Shown here: positions 9,814-18,596 of the stretch, piece by piece | Layout of the letters: each line of letters starts with the position of its first letter | Position numbering within the stretch: the first letter of the stretch is position 1 | Source of the DNA: JAPOUP01 sp965203605 | GTDB taxonomy: Bacteria; Pseudomonadota; Alphaproteobacteria; Rhodobacterales; Rhodobacteraceae | Direction of reading: 5' to 3' | NCBI GenBank assembly: GCA_965203605.1 | Contig: OZ241902.1 | Location: 2,108,001-2,172,000, forward strand | Length of the DNA stretch: 64,000 bases | Translations under genes and position numbers: made by a program | The notes under the pieces: model-generated | The model's input: the letters and a program-made list of their open reading frames with translations, nothing else | What the model was told of the DNA's origin: nothing | The model's database searches: none

Positions 9814-10026
9814 GTAAGCGGTTAAAGTACGGCGTCCGTTCCGGCCCCACCCTTCTCGCGCTTCTCCGAGCGCGGGCCGTACAGGTTGCGCTCCAGCCGG
9901 GCGACCATGCCGGCCTCCGAAGTGATCCGCCCCGATGGCCAGTCACAAACGGGCGATGCCCTATAATGTCAAACAGAAAAGAGGATTGGGTGGGACCGGA
10001 ACGGACGCCGTACTTTAACCGCTTAC
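9814..10026. mobile_element. IS66-family deletion derivative (non-autonomous remnant)
   Basis: Two 39-bp terminal inverted repeats with one mismatch enclose about 135 bp. Both tips read GTAAGCGG, the start typical of IS66-family ends. Next to the left end the minus strand encodes EAGMVARLERNLYG and then PRSEKREKG, resembling the N-terminal region of the IS66 TnpC transposase, so most of the element has been deleted. The 8 bp outside each end (GATGATAT left, GCAACACC right) do not match, so no target duplication is visible. It sits 18 bp beyond the last CRISPR repeat. The 178 bp between it and the next gene hold nothing recognisable. Confidence 0.65.
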
Positions 10027-10204
10027 GCAACACCGGCGGCGGGCCGGACCTGTCGGCGGCGTCGACGGCGGCGGTGGTGGAGCGGTTGGACCGGGCCATC
10101 CAGATGCGCGACGCGCTCGACAAGGGTCAGGGACCCGCCCCCATCCGATATAAGTGTGTCCTGTTGTAAGATCCCGAGCGCATTCTAACGGCGATGAAAT
10201 CCGA

Positions 10205-10924
10205 TCAGGTTCTGGCCGCGCACTGCAGCCAGTTCATGTAGAGTCGTTCCGCTGTTTTATTGAAGTCCTGCATGCATCTATCCGCGTCAGCCTGCATGTT
10301 CGTGGCACCGTCTGAACCGAGCGCAGCATTCAATGCCGTGGCGTATTCCGGGATTCTGGCCCAATTCGACACCGTGTCAGGCTCGACCTCAACATGGAAC
10401 TGTGCGGAGTAGGCGCGCGGACCCCACTTCATCGCCTGCACAGCGCAGGCGGGCGACGATGCAAGTACTTCCGAACCGGCAGGCAGCCGTGTCACTTCCG
10501 AACTGTGCCATTGTAGACAACTGAGCGACTGCGGCAATCCGTCCATCCAAACACTGTTAGCCCCCTCCTCGGTCAGTTGCACTTCCATAACCCCGATTTC
10601 GGGATTCCTGGAAAGGTGGACTTCACCGCCGAGAGACTCCGCCAGAAGCTGATGTCCAAGGCAGAGGCCCAGAAATGGCATTCCTCTGACTTCAACCGCT
10701 TCGTGAATGATCTGTTTCTCTTCCCTGAGCCAGGGATGCTTGTCCTCCTGCCAGACATCCATGGGTCCGCCCATCACCCACAGTCCATCATAGCCGCCCA
10801 ATGCCGGAATCGTCTCACCTTCATCGAGTTCGACAGCGTCCCAGCTATGTCCATCCTCTGCCAGGAATGACCGAAAGATCCCCGGATGTTCGACCCGGAC
10901 GTGCTGCAGCACCAGAATGTGCAT
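10205..10924 (-). CDS. class I glutamine amidotransferase (GMP synthase-like)
   Basis: This is a stand-alone type 1 GATase of 239 residues that would hydrolyse glutamine and pass ammonia to an unknown acceptor. The nucleophile elbow FLGLCLGHQLL holds the catalytic Cys, and SAQFHVEVEPD holds the His-x-Glu of the triad. The N-terminal MHILVLQHVRVEHPG is typical of the GMP synthase-like family found singly in alphaproteobacteria. It is monocistronic, between an IS66 scar and an IS30 scar, so no partner enzyme is suggested by context. The substrate is unknown. Confidence 0.85.
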   Translation of the reverse strand: MHILVLQHVRVEHPGIFRSFLAEDGHSWDAVELDEGETIPALGGYDGLWVMGGPMDVWQEDKHPWLREEKQIIHEAVEVRGMPFLGLCLGHQLLAESLGGEVHLSRNPEIGVMEVQLTEEGANSVWMDGLPQSLSCLQWHSSEVTRLPAGSEVLASSPACAVQAMKWGPRAYSAQFHVEVEPDTVSNWARIPEYATALNAALGSDGATNMQADADRCMQDFNKTAERLYMNWLQCAART

Positions 10925-11250
10925 GGGTTCCCTCCAATGAACGCAATTTCATCCCGGCCCCCGCTCTGCCGACCTCGCACTTCCTGCGACCATGGACAAG
11001 TCATGGATCGGACCGAGAGGTCATGGCGGGAACATCCGGCAGACGCCTGAACCTCAATCCAACAGAGCATAAACCGCGATGCGAAGAAGACAACCGACTG
11101 TCGAAACCGCCAGGATCGAACTGTGAAGCCAGCATGCACTAACCACTGTGCACCGCGCGATGTTCGGCGAGCCGCCTGCCTACAACAGTGCTCGCCTTTC
11201 CTGTTGGCGTCATGCCGTGGGCACCATGCCTCACCGTAACAGCCTGCCAT
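10925..11250. other. 326 bp without a recognisable gene
   Basis: This stretch lies between the glutamine amidotransferase start and the truncated IS30 transposase. It should contain the amidotransferase promoter, but no clear site, repeat or gene remnant could be recognised. Confidence 0.5.
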
Positions 11251-11496
11251 TCACGGACGCTTGGGGGTCATCTTCCGGGGAACCGACGAGGCCGAGCTGC
11301 GGCGGACCTCCGCTTTCCCCTGCGCATCGCCAGGGCTGTATCCCGCATCGCCGCCGTTCTGGTGGCGCTCGCGCCAGACCGTCGTCCGGTCACGGCCCGG
11401 CCGGGCGGCGACCTCGCCGTCGGAAAGCCCGCTTTCCTTCAATGCGCCGATCTGGCATCTCTCCTCGTGGGTCAGGTGGCGGTAGCCCTCGGGCAT
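11251..11496 (-). pseudogene. IS30-family transposase, N-terminal fragment
   Basis: Eighty-one residues remain of a protein normally about 320-350 residues long. MPEGYRHLTHEERCQIGALK followed by RDRTTVWRERHQNGGDAGYS is the helix-turn-helix N-terminus typical of IS30 transposases, including the SPGDAQ and VPRKMTP segments. The DDE catalytic domain is missing. The upstream inverted-repeat-like end of the element survives at 11589-11618. It is an inactive insertion-sequence scar just downstream of the regulator gene. Confidence 0.8.
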
Positions 11497-11588
11497 GGCG
11501 GTCTCCTTTGTCTCAACGCAGGGACTGTCGCCGTTTCCTGCCCGATACGCAACATCATGCGTCAGGAAAACCGGTCAACACCGCCAAT

Positions 11589-11618
11589 GGTGTTGCACTT
11601 CAGGGTGGAATGGGGCGG
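11589..11618 (-). repeat. IS30-like end motif, copy 1
   Basis: The core GTTGCACTTCAGGGTGGAAT lies about 90 bp upstream of the truncated IS30 transposase start, where the terminus of the element is expected. Related sequences occur at five other intergenic places in the window, so this copy provides the link between the dispersed motif and the IS30 family. Confidence 0.55.
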
Positions 11619-11630
11619 CCTTACTCCTGA

Positions 11631-12584
11631 TCATCTGCGGGCCCGGGATGGAGCGATGCCAAATCTGGCACTGAACCGCGTTGAAAAATGGGAGGAATTC
11701 GCAAATCCGGTCGCCAGCGCGACCTCCGTCAGTGATATGGGCGACCGCAACACAAGCCGTTCAGCGACAGACAGCCTGACTTCCCGGTAGTAGGCCATCG
11801 TGGACATACCAAGACGTGCCCTGAACAGGCGGTTCAACTGACGTGCCGACACGTTGGCGACCGAAGCGAGATCATCCAGAGTCAGCGGGTCAGCCACATT
11901 GTTCTCCATCGCTTCCACCGCGGACAGAACCGGTGCCGAGGCAGTACCCACGCGCTCCGCGAGGCCACCACGCTGAGAGCCGGCGGACGGGCGGATATCC
12001 GTGTGCAGAAACCAGTCGCTGACCCGACGGGCAAAGGTCGAGCCCTGATCCGCCGCAATCAACGCATGCATCAGATCAAGCGGGGCAGTCCCTCCCGCGC
12101 AGGTCACCCGATCTCGGTCGATCACATAGAGCGACCGCTCGAGCAGAAGTCCAGGTGACACCTCCTCCAGTGCCGGAACGTGTTCCCAATGCACGGTCAT
12201 CCGTCGGCCACTCATCAATCCCGCCTTCGCCAGGATCACCGGCCCGCCCGAAACCCCTCCCAGAACTGTTCCGAGTCGCCCCATCCGCCCGAGCCAGGAA
12301 AACACGCCGGAATCCTCAAATGATGCCGGATCACCGCCCGCGACAACGAAAAGATAGTCGAGTTCAGGCGTCTCACCCACCGGCATCGTCGCGTCAATCA
12401 AGGCAGATCCGGAACTCCCCACCATGCCCCCGGCGGAGAAATGGATAAGCCGATACAACTCCTCCCCACTCAGCAGATTTGCTGCGCGAAGTGGCTCCAC
12501 CACGCACGCGTAGGACATCAGGGCGAATCCCGGAATCGGCAGCACTCCGATACGAGTCGACTGTTTTGATGCAAATCTGGCCAT
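11631..12584 (-). CDS. GlxA-family transcriptional regulator (DJ-1/PfpI + AraC HTH), GbdR-like
   Basis: This is a 317-residue regulator. Residues 10-180 form a DJ-1/PfpI-like ligand domain (IGVLPIPGFALMSYACVVEP, then LFVVAGGDP). The C-terminal 100 residues are an AraC/XylS double HTH (DDLASVANVSARQLNRLFRA; LTEVALATGFANSSHFSTRF). Proteins of this architecture (GbdR and relatives) control betaine, dimethylglycine and sarcosine catabolism. It is divergent from soxB across 86 bp, which supports the sarcosine oxidase operon as its target. That regulatory link is inferred from position. Confidence 0.85.
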   Translation of the reverse strand: MARFASKQSTRIGVLPIPGFALMSYACVVEPLRAANLLSGEELYRLIHFSAGGMVGSSGSALIDATMPVGETPELDYLFVVAGGDPASFEDSGVFSWLGRMGRLGTVLGGVSGGPVILAKAGLMSGRRMTVHWEHVPALEEVSPGLLLERSLYVIDRDRVTCAGGTAPLDLMHALIAADQGSTFARRVSDWFLHTDIRPSAGSQRGGLAERVGTASAPVLSAVEAMENNVADPLTLDDLASVANVSARQLNRLFRARLGMSTMAYYREVRLSVAERLVLRSPISLTEVALATGFANSSHFSTRFSARFGIAPSRARR

Positions 12585-12670
12585 TCTGAAACATTATCCG
12601 TCTATTGCAGGAAAGCCTAGCGCCCGATTCACCCGGCAACAGGTGAGGGTCAACGCAGCGAGAAATCAGC

Positions 12671-13921
12671 TTGGGCTATTCCGCATTCAGGATTCTTCGG
12701 GAAGGTCTCACCGGAAACAGGGGCTGGAGGCCCGTCTGGCGTGATGCCTCGCCGAAGTCTCGCTATGAGGTCGTCATAATCGGTGGCGGCGGGCATGGGC
12801 TCGCAACAGCCTACTACCTCGCCCGGGAATTCGGTGTCACCGACGTCGCCGTACTGGAAAAGGGCTGGCTCGGATCAGGAAACGTTGGACGCAACACCAC
12901 CATCATCCGCTCCAATTACCTCCTTCCGGAAAACCAACCGTTCTACGAATTCTCGATGAAACTCTGGGAAGGGCTTGAGCAGGAATTGAACTACAATGCC
13001 ATGGTCAGCCAGCGTTCGGTGCTGAACCTGTTTCACAGCGACGCCCAGAGAGATTCCTTCGCGCGACGCGCGAACGCTATGCTGATGTCCGGAGCGGATG
13101 CGGAACTCCTGAATCTCAGAGAGCTTCGACGGCTCTATCCATGGTTCAACTACGACAACGCGCGCTTTCCGGTCCAGGGAGCGCTCATGCAGCGGCGCGG
13201 TGGAACGGCGCGCCACGACGCTGTCGCCTGGGGTTACGCACGAGGAGCCAGCCAGTGGGGTGTCGACATCATACAGAATTGCGAAGTGACAGGTATCGAT
13301 ATAGAGAACGGGAACTGCACCGGGGTGCAGACCAACCGTGGCGCAATCCGGGCCGATAAGGTTGCGATGTGCGCCGCTGGCTCATCAGGACGGGTGGCGG
13401 CCTTGGCGGAAATGCGCCTTCCCATCGAAAGCCACGTCCTCCAAGCCTTTGTAACCGAAGGACTGAAACCGGTGCTCCCCGGTGTGATCACCTTCGGTGC
13501 GGGGCATTTCTACGTCAGCCAGTCGGACAAGGGCGGGCTTGTGTTCGGAGGTGACATTGACGGCTACAACAGCTACGCCCAGCGCGGAAACCTACCGACC
13601 ATCGAGGATGTCTGCGAAGGTGGGATGGCGATCATGCCGATGATCGGGTGCGCGCGGCTTCTACGGATTTGGGGCGGTGTGGTCGACATGTCGATGGACG
13701 GCTCTCCGTTCATCGACCGAACACATATCAACGACCTCTACCTGAACGCTGGCTGGTGTTACGGCGGTTTCAAGGCGACCCCAGCCTCCGGTTACTGTTA
13801 CGCGCATCTATTGGCCACCAACCGCCCTCATAAGGTGGCGAAGGACTATCGAATTGACCGGTTCCGGCGCGGTGCGCCAATTGACGAAAAAGGTCAGGGT
13901 GCCCAGCCCAACCTGCATTGA
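12671..13921 (+). CDS. soxB: sarcosine oxidase beta subunit
   Basis: SoxB binds FAD and covalent FMN and oxidises sarcosine in the heterotetrameric enzyme. The 416-residue protein starts at TTG 12671 (MGYSAFRILREGL), which matches the family start better than any ATG. It has a dinucleotide-binding motif GGGGHG near residue 38 and RGGTARHDAVAWGYARGA, in which His182 sits at the usual flavin-attachment position. It is first in a tight four-gene operon, with soxD 12 bp downstream. The variant SoxD partner makes the exact substrate (sarcosine or a related N-methyl amine) less certain. Confidence 0.92.
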   Translation: MGYSAFRILREGLTGNRGWRPVWRDASPKSRYEVVIIGGGGHGLATAYYLAREFGVTDVAVLEKGWLGSGNVGRNTTIIRSNYLLPENQPFYEFSMKLWEGLEQELNYNAMVSQRSVLNLFHSDAQRDSFARRANAMLMSGADAELLNLRELRRLYPWFNYDNARFPVQGALMQRRGGTARHDAVAWGYARGASQWGVDIIQNCEVTGIDIENGNCTGVQTNRGAIRADKVAMCAAGSSGRVAALAEMRLPIESHVLQAFVTEGLKPVLPGVITFGAGHFYVSQSDKGGLVFGGDIDGYNSYAQRGNLPTIEDVCEGGMAIMPMIGCARLLRIWGGVVDMSMDGSPFIDRTHINDLYLNAGWCYGGFKATPASGYCYAHLLATNRPHKVAKDYRIDRFRRGAPIDEKGQGAQPNLH

Positions 13922-13933
13922 GGCAAACCCACG

Positions 13934-14218
13934 ATGATCATCAACCATCCACTCCTGGGGCCTCGTAACGCGGCCGAGTTCGTCTATCTTGGAGACGCCA
14001 GCCTCATCGACAGGCCAGATGGAAGGACGGCTGACATCGAGGAGTTTCACGACTATCTCCACCTGCGCGACAATCCTGCAGGACAACATCGTGAACTCTG
14101 GTACCATGAGCACGGCGACCGGTCATGGTTGGTGGTGACGCGAAACACCGTGACCCACGAGATTTCCGACGTCTCACTTGCCTCAGAGGTCGCCCATGCG
14201 CGTGGTAGGTCGAAATGA
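13934..14218 (+). CDS. soxD: sarcosine oxidase delta subunit, variant lacking the zinc cysteines
   Basis: This 94-residue subunit of the heterotetrameric oxidase is normally a small zinc-binding scaffold. It keeps the family outline (EFVYLGDASLI; HEHGDRSWLVVTRNT). The expected CPxCGxR is NHPLLGPR here, and the HxxGC position reads HEHGD, so all three canonical zinc-binding Cys are absent. Operon position and length leave little doubt about identity. It overlaps soxA by 4 bp (ATGA). The subunit is either zinc-free or uses other ligands. Confidence 0.85.
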   Translation: MIINHPLLGPRNAAEFVYLGDASLIDRPDGRTADIEEFHDYLHLRDNPAGQHRELWYHEHGDRSWLVVTRNTVTHEISDVSLASEVAHARGRSK

Positions 14219-17118
14219 GAGGCCCGTTCCGAGTTTCCGGAGGTCTTGTCGACCGGTCGCGCAGCCTTGGATTTTCATTCAATGGAAGAAGGATGAACGG
14301 ATTTCAGGGTGATACCCTGGCCTCTGCGCTTCTCGCGAATGGCCGGCGGATCGTGGGAAGGTCATTCAAGTTCCATCGTCCAAGAGGTGTTTTCTCATCT
14401 GGACCAGAGGAACCGAACGCACTGATGCGGATCCGCCGAAGGGGCGCCTGGAACCCCAATACGCGCGCAACTACCGTCGAACTGCATGATGGTCTGGAGG
14501 CCACCAGCCAGAATCACCTCGGCCCTCTCGAATTCGACCTCTGGGCGATGAACGGGCTGCTGGCGCCGTTTCTTGGTGCGGGCTTCTACTACAAGACCTT
14601 CATGTGGCCAAAGTCATTCTGGGAAAAGCTCTATGAGCCCGTCATCCGCGCCGCCGCTGGCTTGGGAAGGCTCTCACCCGAACCTGATCCGGACACTTAC
14701 GACCGTGGTTATCTGCACTGCGACCTGCTGGTGATAGGCGCTGGCCCTGCCGGACTGTCTGCCGCGCTGGCCGCTGGCCGCGCCGGTGCACGGACAATCA
14801 TCGCGGACGAAGATTTCCTCCCGGGCGGGCGGCTCAATGCAGAAAACGACATCGTCGAAGGGATGGCTGGACACGAGTGGGCCAACGAAGCCTGGAACGA
14901 ACTCGGGTCCATGGACAACGTAAGTCGAATGCTCCGCACAACGGTGTTCGGTACCTTCGACCATGGAATTTACGGCGCTCTGGAACGCCGCACCGATCAC
15001 CTGCCGAATGTCGGCGACGCCCCCCGCATGGTGGTCTGGCGAATCCACTCACGGCGTACCGTGCTATGCGCCGGGGCGACGGAACGCTCCATAGCTTTCC
15101 CTATGAATGACCGACCCGGGGTGATGCTCGCCGGAGCGGTCCGGTGCTACGTGAACCGGTTCGGTGTCGCACCGGGCCGAAGAGTCGCCGTGTTTGCCAA
15201 CAACGAGGGTGGGCAGCGCACCGCTGAGGATCTCAGGGCACGGGACGTGGAAGTCGCGGCGGTGGTCGATACGCGAAGCGGCGGAGCGGTCGTCGATACG
15301 CGTGGCCGAAGGGGACTGAGGTCAGTGATCCTGAACGAAGGCGGACAGGTCGACGTCGACTGCCTCGCAGTGTCTGGTGGTTGGTCTCCAAACCTGCATC
15401 TGGCTTGCCATCAGCATGGAAGACCCAAATGGAGGGACGATATCGCCGCCTTTGTACCAGGCGGTTCACTTCCTCCTGGCATGTCTGTCGTCGGCGCAGC
15501 CCAAGGTGAAATGACGCTCGCAGGCGCCTTGCTGCAGGGTCACGATGCAGGTGGGACCGCGGTTTCGGATCTAGGATTTTCTCCCGTCAGCGCACCGGCG
15601 CCATCATCCGAGGGCGAATTCCATGGAATCAGCGCGTTCTGGCAAGTCAAGGGATCCAAACTCTCCTGGGTGGATCTACAGAACGATGTAACATGCAAGG
15701 ACATACGACAGAGCCATCAGGAGGGATTTGGCCACGTCGAGCATCTGAAGCGCTATACAACGCTCGGCATGGCCACGGATCAGGGAAGAACCTCGAACAC
15801 TTTGGGTGCCGCGGTTCTCGCCGAAGCGTCGGAAACGGATATGGATACGGTTGGACTCACAACGTTTCGTCCCCCCTACACGCCGGTTTCGGTCGGTGCC
15901 CTGGCAGGCAGGTCTCGTGGCAAGGAGTTCCGCCCCGTCCGCCTTACACCCAGCCACGGATGGGCTACCGGACAGGGTGCCGAATTCGTCGAAGTCGGCA
16001 TGTGGCTACGCGCTCGATGGTTCAAACGCACGGGTGAGCACGGCTGGCGTGACAGCGTCGACAGGGAGGTGACGCAGACCCGCGGGGCTGTGGGAATCTG
16101 CGATGTTTCCACGCTTGGAAGGGTCGATATCCAGGGCCGTGATGCAGCGGAATTCCTGGATAGGATCTACGCCAATTCCTTCGCCAGCCTTCCTGTCGGA
16201 AGATGCCGCTACGGACTGATGCTACGTGAAGATGGAATCTGCTACGACGACGGCGTCTCCGCACGATTCAGCGAGACGCACTTCGTGATGACCACGACCA
16301 CGGCCAATGCCGGACTCGTGTTCCGCAACATGGAATTCGCCCGCCAATGCCTCTGGCCAGACCTTGACGTGCATCTGATCTCGACAACTGACGCCTGGGC
16401 GACATTTGCCGTCGCTGGCCCCAGCTCCCGCGCCTTGCTGCGGAAGGTCGTGGATAACCTTGACCTTTCAAATGAAGCTTTTCCCTTTATGGCCTGTGCC
16501 GAATGCACGGTCTTCGAAGGTACGCCAGCGCGGCTGTTCCGGATTTCGTTTTCGGGTGAACTTGCTTATGAAATCGCCGTCCCAACGCGGTTTGGTGATG
16601 CGATGATCCGGGCAATGTTGGAAGTGGGGAAGGAATACGGTGCGGTGCCCTATGGAACCGAGGCACTGGGAGTTATGCGAATAGAGAAGGGCCATGCGGC
16701 AGGGAATGAGATGAACGGCCAGACGACTGCCGTCAATCTTGGTCTGGGCAAAATGGTTTCCAGAAAGAAGGATGCCATCGGATCCAAACTCAGCGAACGG
16801 CCGGAACTGAATTCGGAAGACTGTCTTCGCCTGACAGGGTTCCGCCCCGTTGACCGATCCGCTCAGTTGAACGCAGGAGCACATCTTGTCGAGCTGGAAG
16901 ATGGCAATCCGAACCTTGCCTCCGATCAGGGATATATGACTTCCGTCGCCTACTCCACGAGTCTGGGACACTCGATCGGACTTGGCTTTCTGAGGCGGGG
17001 CCACGACCGAATTGGCGAAGTCGTCCGCGCATATGATCCCGTGCGTGGAAGGGACACAAAGATCGAGGTCGTCTCACCCCATCACTTCGATCCAAATGGA
17101 GAGCGTCAGCGTGGCTGA
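14215..17118 (+). CDS. soxA: sarcosine oxidase alpha subunit
   Basis: SoxA (967 residues) carries NAD+ and a folate-binding aminomethyltransferase-like domain that captures the C1 unit as methylene-THF. An N-terminal 2Fe-2S-like fold segment (NGFQGDTLASALLANG) comes first. The Rossmann motif LLVIGAGPAGLSAALAAGRA sits near residues 175-195. A C-terminal GcvT-like half begins about residue 600 and includes FRISFSGELAYEIAVP. Length is normal and the frame is intact. It overlaps both soxD and soxG, so the subunits are probably translated in a coupled way. Confidence 0.93.
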   Translation: MRGPFRVSGGLVDRSRSLGFSFNGRRMNGFQGDTLASALLANGRRIVGRSFKFHRPRGVFSSGPEEPNALMRIRRRGAWNPNTRATTVELHDGLEATSQNHLGPLEFDLWAMNGLLAPFLGAGFYYKTFMWPKSFWEKLYEPVIRAAAGLGRLSPEPDPDTYDRGYLHCDLLVIGAGPAGLSAALAAGRAGARTIIADEDFLPGGRLNAENDIVEGMAGHEWANEAWNELGSMDNVSRMLRTTVFGTFDHGIYGALERRTDHLPNVGDAPRMVVWRIHSRRTVLCAGATERSIAFPMNDRPGVMLAGAVRCYVNRFGVAPGRRVAVFANNEGGQRTAEDLRARDVEVAAVVDTRSGGAVVDTRGRRGLRSVILNEGGQVDVDCLAVSGGWSPNLHLACHQHGRPKWRDDIAAFVPGGSLPPGMSVVGAAQGEMTLAGALLQGHDAGGTAVSDLGFSPVSAPAPSSEGEFHGISAFWQVKGSKLSWVDLQNDVTCKDIRQSHQEGFGHVEHLKRYTTLGMATDQGRTSNTLGAAVLAEASETDMDTVGLTTFRPPYTPVSVGALAGRSRGKEFRPVRLTPSHGWATGQGAEFVEVGMWLRARWFKRTGEHGWRDSVDREVTQTRGAVGICDVSTLGRVDIQGRDAAEFLDRIYANSFASLPVGRCRYGLMLREDGICYDDGVSARFSETHFVMTTTTANAGLVFRNMEFARQCLWPDLDVHLISTTDAWATFAVAGPSSRALLRKVVDNLDLSNEAFPFMACAECTVFEGTPARLFRISFSGELAYEIAVPTRFGDAMIRAMLEVGKEYGAVPYGTEALGVMRIEKGHAAGNEMNGQTTAVNLGLGKMVSRKKDAIGSKLSERPELNSEDCLRLTGFRPVDRSAQLNAGAHLVELEDGNPNLASDQGYMTSVAYSTSLGHSIGLGFLRRGHDRIGEVVRAYDPVRGRDTKIEVVSPHHFDPNGERQRG

Positions 17119-17668
17119 ACTGGCCAGAGCCACTGTACTTGGCGGGCATGACCAAACCATTGACGGGCTTCGCCTACGGGAGCGCCCTGAATTCGCACTT
17201 GTTTCGATCGCATTGCCGCGAGGTCGGGAGGCAGAGGCTCGGCGGATAATTGATACTGCGTTCGGATTGGACTTGCCGGATCCAGGCCGATCCGCATCAA
17301 ATGAGACCCACCGACTGATCTGGATGGGTCCTGACCAGATGATGCTGATGTTCGAGGACGACGCACCGCTGGCGGAACCTTGGGTCCAGGGTATGTTAGA
17401 GGGATTCTGCTACACTACCAACCAGACCGATGGATGGGTCATTCTGTCGCTCGCCGGATCCAGGGCGCGAGAGGCGCTGAGCCGCCTTTGTCCCATAGAT
17501 CTGCATGAAGGGGTGTTTCCTGTCGGCGCAGTTGCGCGCACTGTCATGGAGCATATGGGAGCGGCGGTACTGCGTGATGGAAGGAACAGTTTTCTACTGC
17601 TTTCCGCCAGTTCGTCAGCGGGATCCTTCCTGAAAGCGGTTGAGGATTCAATCAGGTTCACGACCTGA
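17096..17668 (+). CDS. soxG: sarcosine oxidase gamma subunit
   Basis: This is the small folate-domain-like subunit of the heterotetramer, 190 residues from ATG 17096. It overlaps the end of soxA by 23 bp; an upstream in-frame start at 17012 would overlap soxA further and is unlikely. Family-like segments are LIWMGPDQMMLMF, TTNQTDGWVILSLAGSRAREALSRLCPIDLH (shown by its ends TTNQTDGW and CPIDLH) and a C-terminal SSAGSFLKAVED. It ends the operon; the accessory island begins directly after it. Confidence 0.88.
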   Translation: MESVSVAELARATVLGGHDQTIDGLRLRERPEFALVSIALPRGREAEARRIIDTAFGLDLPDPGRSASNETHRLIWMGPDQMMLMFEDDAPLAEPWVQGMLEGFCYTTNQTDGWVILSLAGSRAREALSRLCPIDLHEGVFPVGAVARTVMEHMGAAVLRDGRNSFLLLSASSSAGSFLKAVEDSIRFTT

Positions 17669-17691
17669 TGGGATGTATTCACGCGTAAGAA

Positions 17692-17748
17692 TCAGGGTCG
17701 CTGCAGCCTCCGCGCTTCGGTTCTTGCCAGCCTCAGTAGATGCGCCAT
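17692..17748 (-). repeat. 57-bp remnant of a lysR 3' end (left island boundary)
   Basis: On the minus strand this encodes MAHLLRLARTEARRLQRP and a stop. It is 52/57 identical to the 3' end of the lysR gene at 20891-20947, in the same orientation. The similarity stops at both edges. It looks like the tail of a second copy of that gene and frames the region 17.75-20.89 kb between direct repeats. Confidence 0.75.
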
Positions 17749-17780
17749 GCCCTACCGGACTGCGCCCTCGCCGCGGAAAT

Positions 17781-17813
17781 GGTCGATGTTGAAATTCGGA
17801 GTGGAAGTGGCGG
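17781..17813 (+). repeat. IS30-like end motif, copy 2
   Basis: The stretch TTGAAATTCGGAGTGGAAG matches the reverse complement of the motif found upstream of the IS30 remnant, with several changes. It lies 117 bp upstream of vapB, inside the accessory island. Confidence 0.4.
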
Positions 17814-17929
17814 AATCGCTCGACCGAAAAGTTCTGCAAGAGGCTTCGTCATCTGCTCTGATGTTCTGTTTGCATCGAGAAGCTTTGAGGTCATAGTCCA
17901 GCACACGTATCTACCAGCAGAGGTTGCGA

Positions 17930-18186
17930 TGGCCCTGAACCTCAGGAATAAGGAAACATGCCGCCTCGCTAGGGAGGTTGCCGAGTTGACTGGCGATACC
18001 CTTACAGGTGCAGTTACAGTCGCATTGCGCGAGCGACTGGAACGGAGTCGACAACTTCAGAGAGCTGATAGCCTCGCCCGTGAGCTCCATGCGATCGGTC
18101 AACGCTGTGCAAACCTTCTGAATGCAGGGCCGACAGCCATTGAACATGGTGACCTACTCTATGACAGACTGGGGCCGCCTAAGTGA
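17930..18186 (+). CDS. vapB: VapB-family antitoxin
   Basis: This 85-residue protein begins MALNLRNKETCRLAREVAEL, the N-terminal DNA-binding signature of the Rv0623-like VapB antitoxins. It continues TGDTLTGAVTVALRERLERS and a C-terminal toxin-wrapping tail. ATG 17930 fits the family start; a longer in-frame ORF from 17740 runs through an IS-end motif and is not likely translated. Its stop overlaps the GTG of vapC (GTGA), the usual coupling. The partner toxin is broken, so the antitoxin is now probably orphan. Confidence 0.8.
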
Positions 18187-18596
18187 TTATCGATACCTCG
18201 GCCATTCTCGACATACTGATCGCCGAAGATGACGCGTCACGCTATGAAACTGCCATTGCAAAAACGTGGTCACGCCGAATGTTAGCTGTCGCATTACTTG
18301 AAGCGGCAATTGTGGTTGAAGCAAGAGCTGGCTAGGCAGGCTGACAGGCACTCGATGAGTTGCTTGAAAGGGCCTCTGTCCAGCTCATTGCAGTTACTGC
18401 CGAACATGCGACCACCGCGAGACTCGCGTGGCGTCGCTTCGGTAAGGGAAATCATCCGGCATCACTGAATTTTGGCGATTGATGCGCTTATGCATTGGGC
18501 AAAACTAATGGCGAAACACTGCCATTCAAGGGAGCCGACTTTGCCCGGATCGACATCGAAGCCTCATCACCACCTCACACCGAATTGACTCCATGA
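18183..18596 (+). pseudogene. vapC: VapC toxin (PIN-domain RNase) with three in-frame stops
   Basis: VapC toxins cleave tRNA or rRNA. Read in one frame from GTG 18183, the 137 codons give MIIDTSAILDILIAEDD, then AVALLEAAIVVEARAG, TAEHATTARLAWRRFGKGNH, LNFGD and a tail PFKGADFARIDIEAS. These segments cover the whole PIN fold, with the first Asp and the NFGD Asp intact. In-frame stops occur after EARAG (TAG), two codons later (TGA) and right after NFGD (TGA). There is no frameshift, so decay is by point mutations only. It is a clear pseudogene downstream of an intact vapB. Confidence 0.85.

Noticed and set aside
18183..18596. Stop-codon readthrough or recoding in vapC
   Set aside because: Three stops of two types in 137 codons and normal stop usage in neighbouring genes point to simple pseudogenisation.
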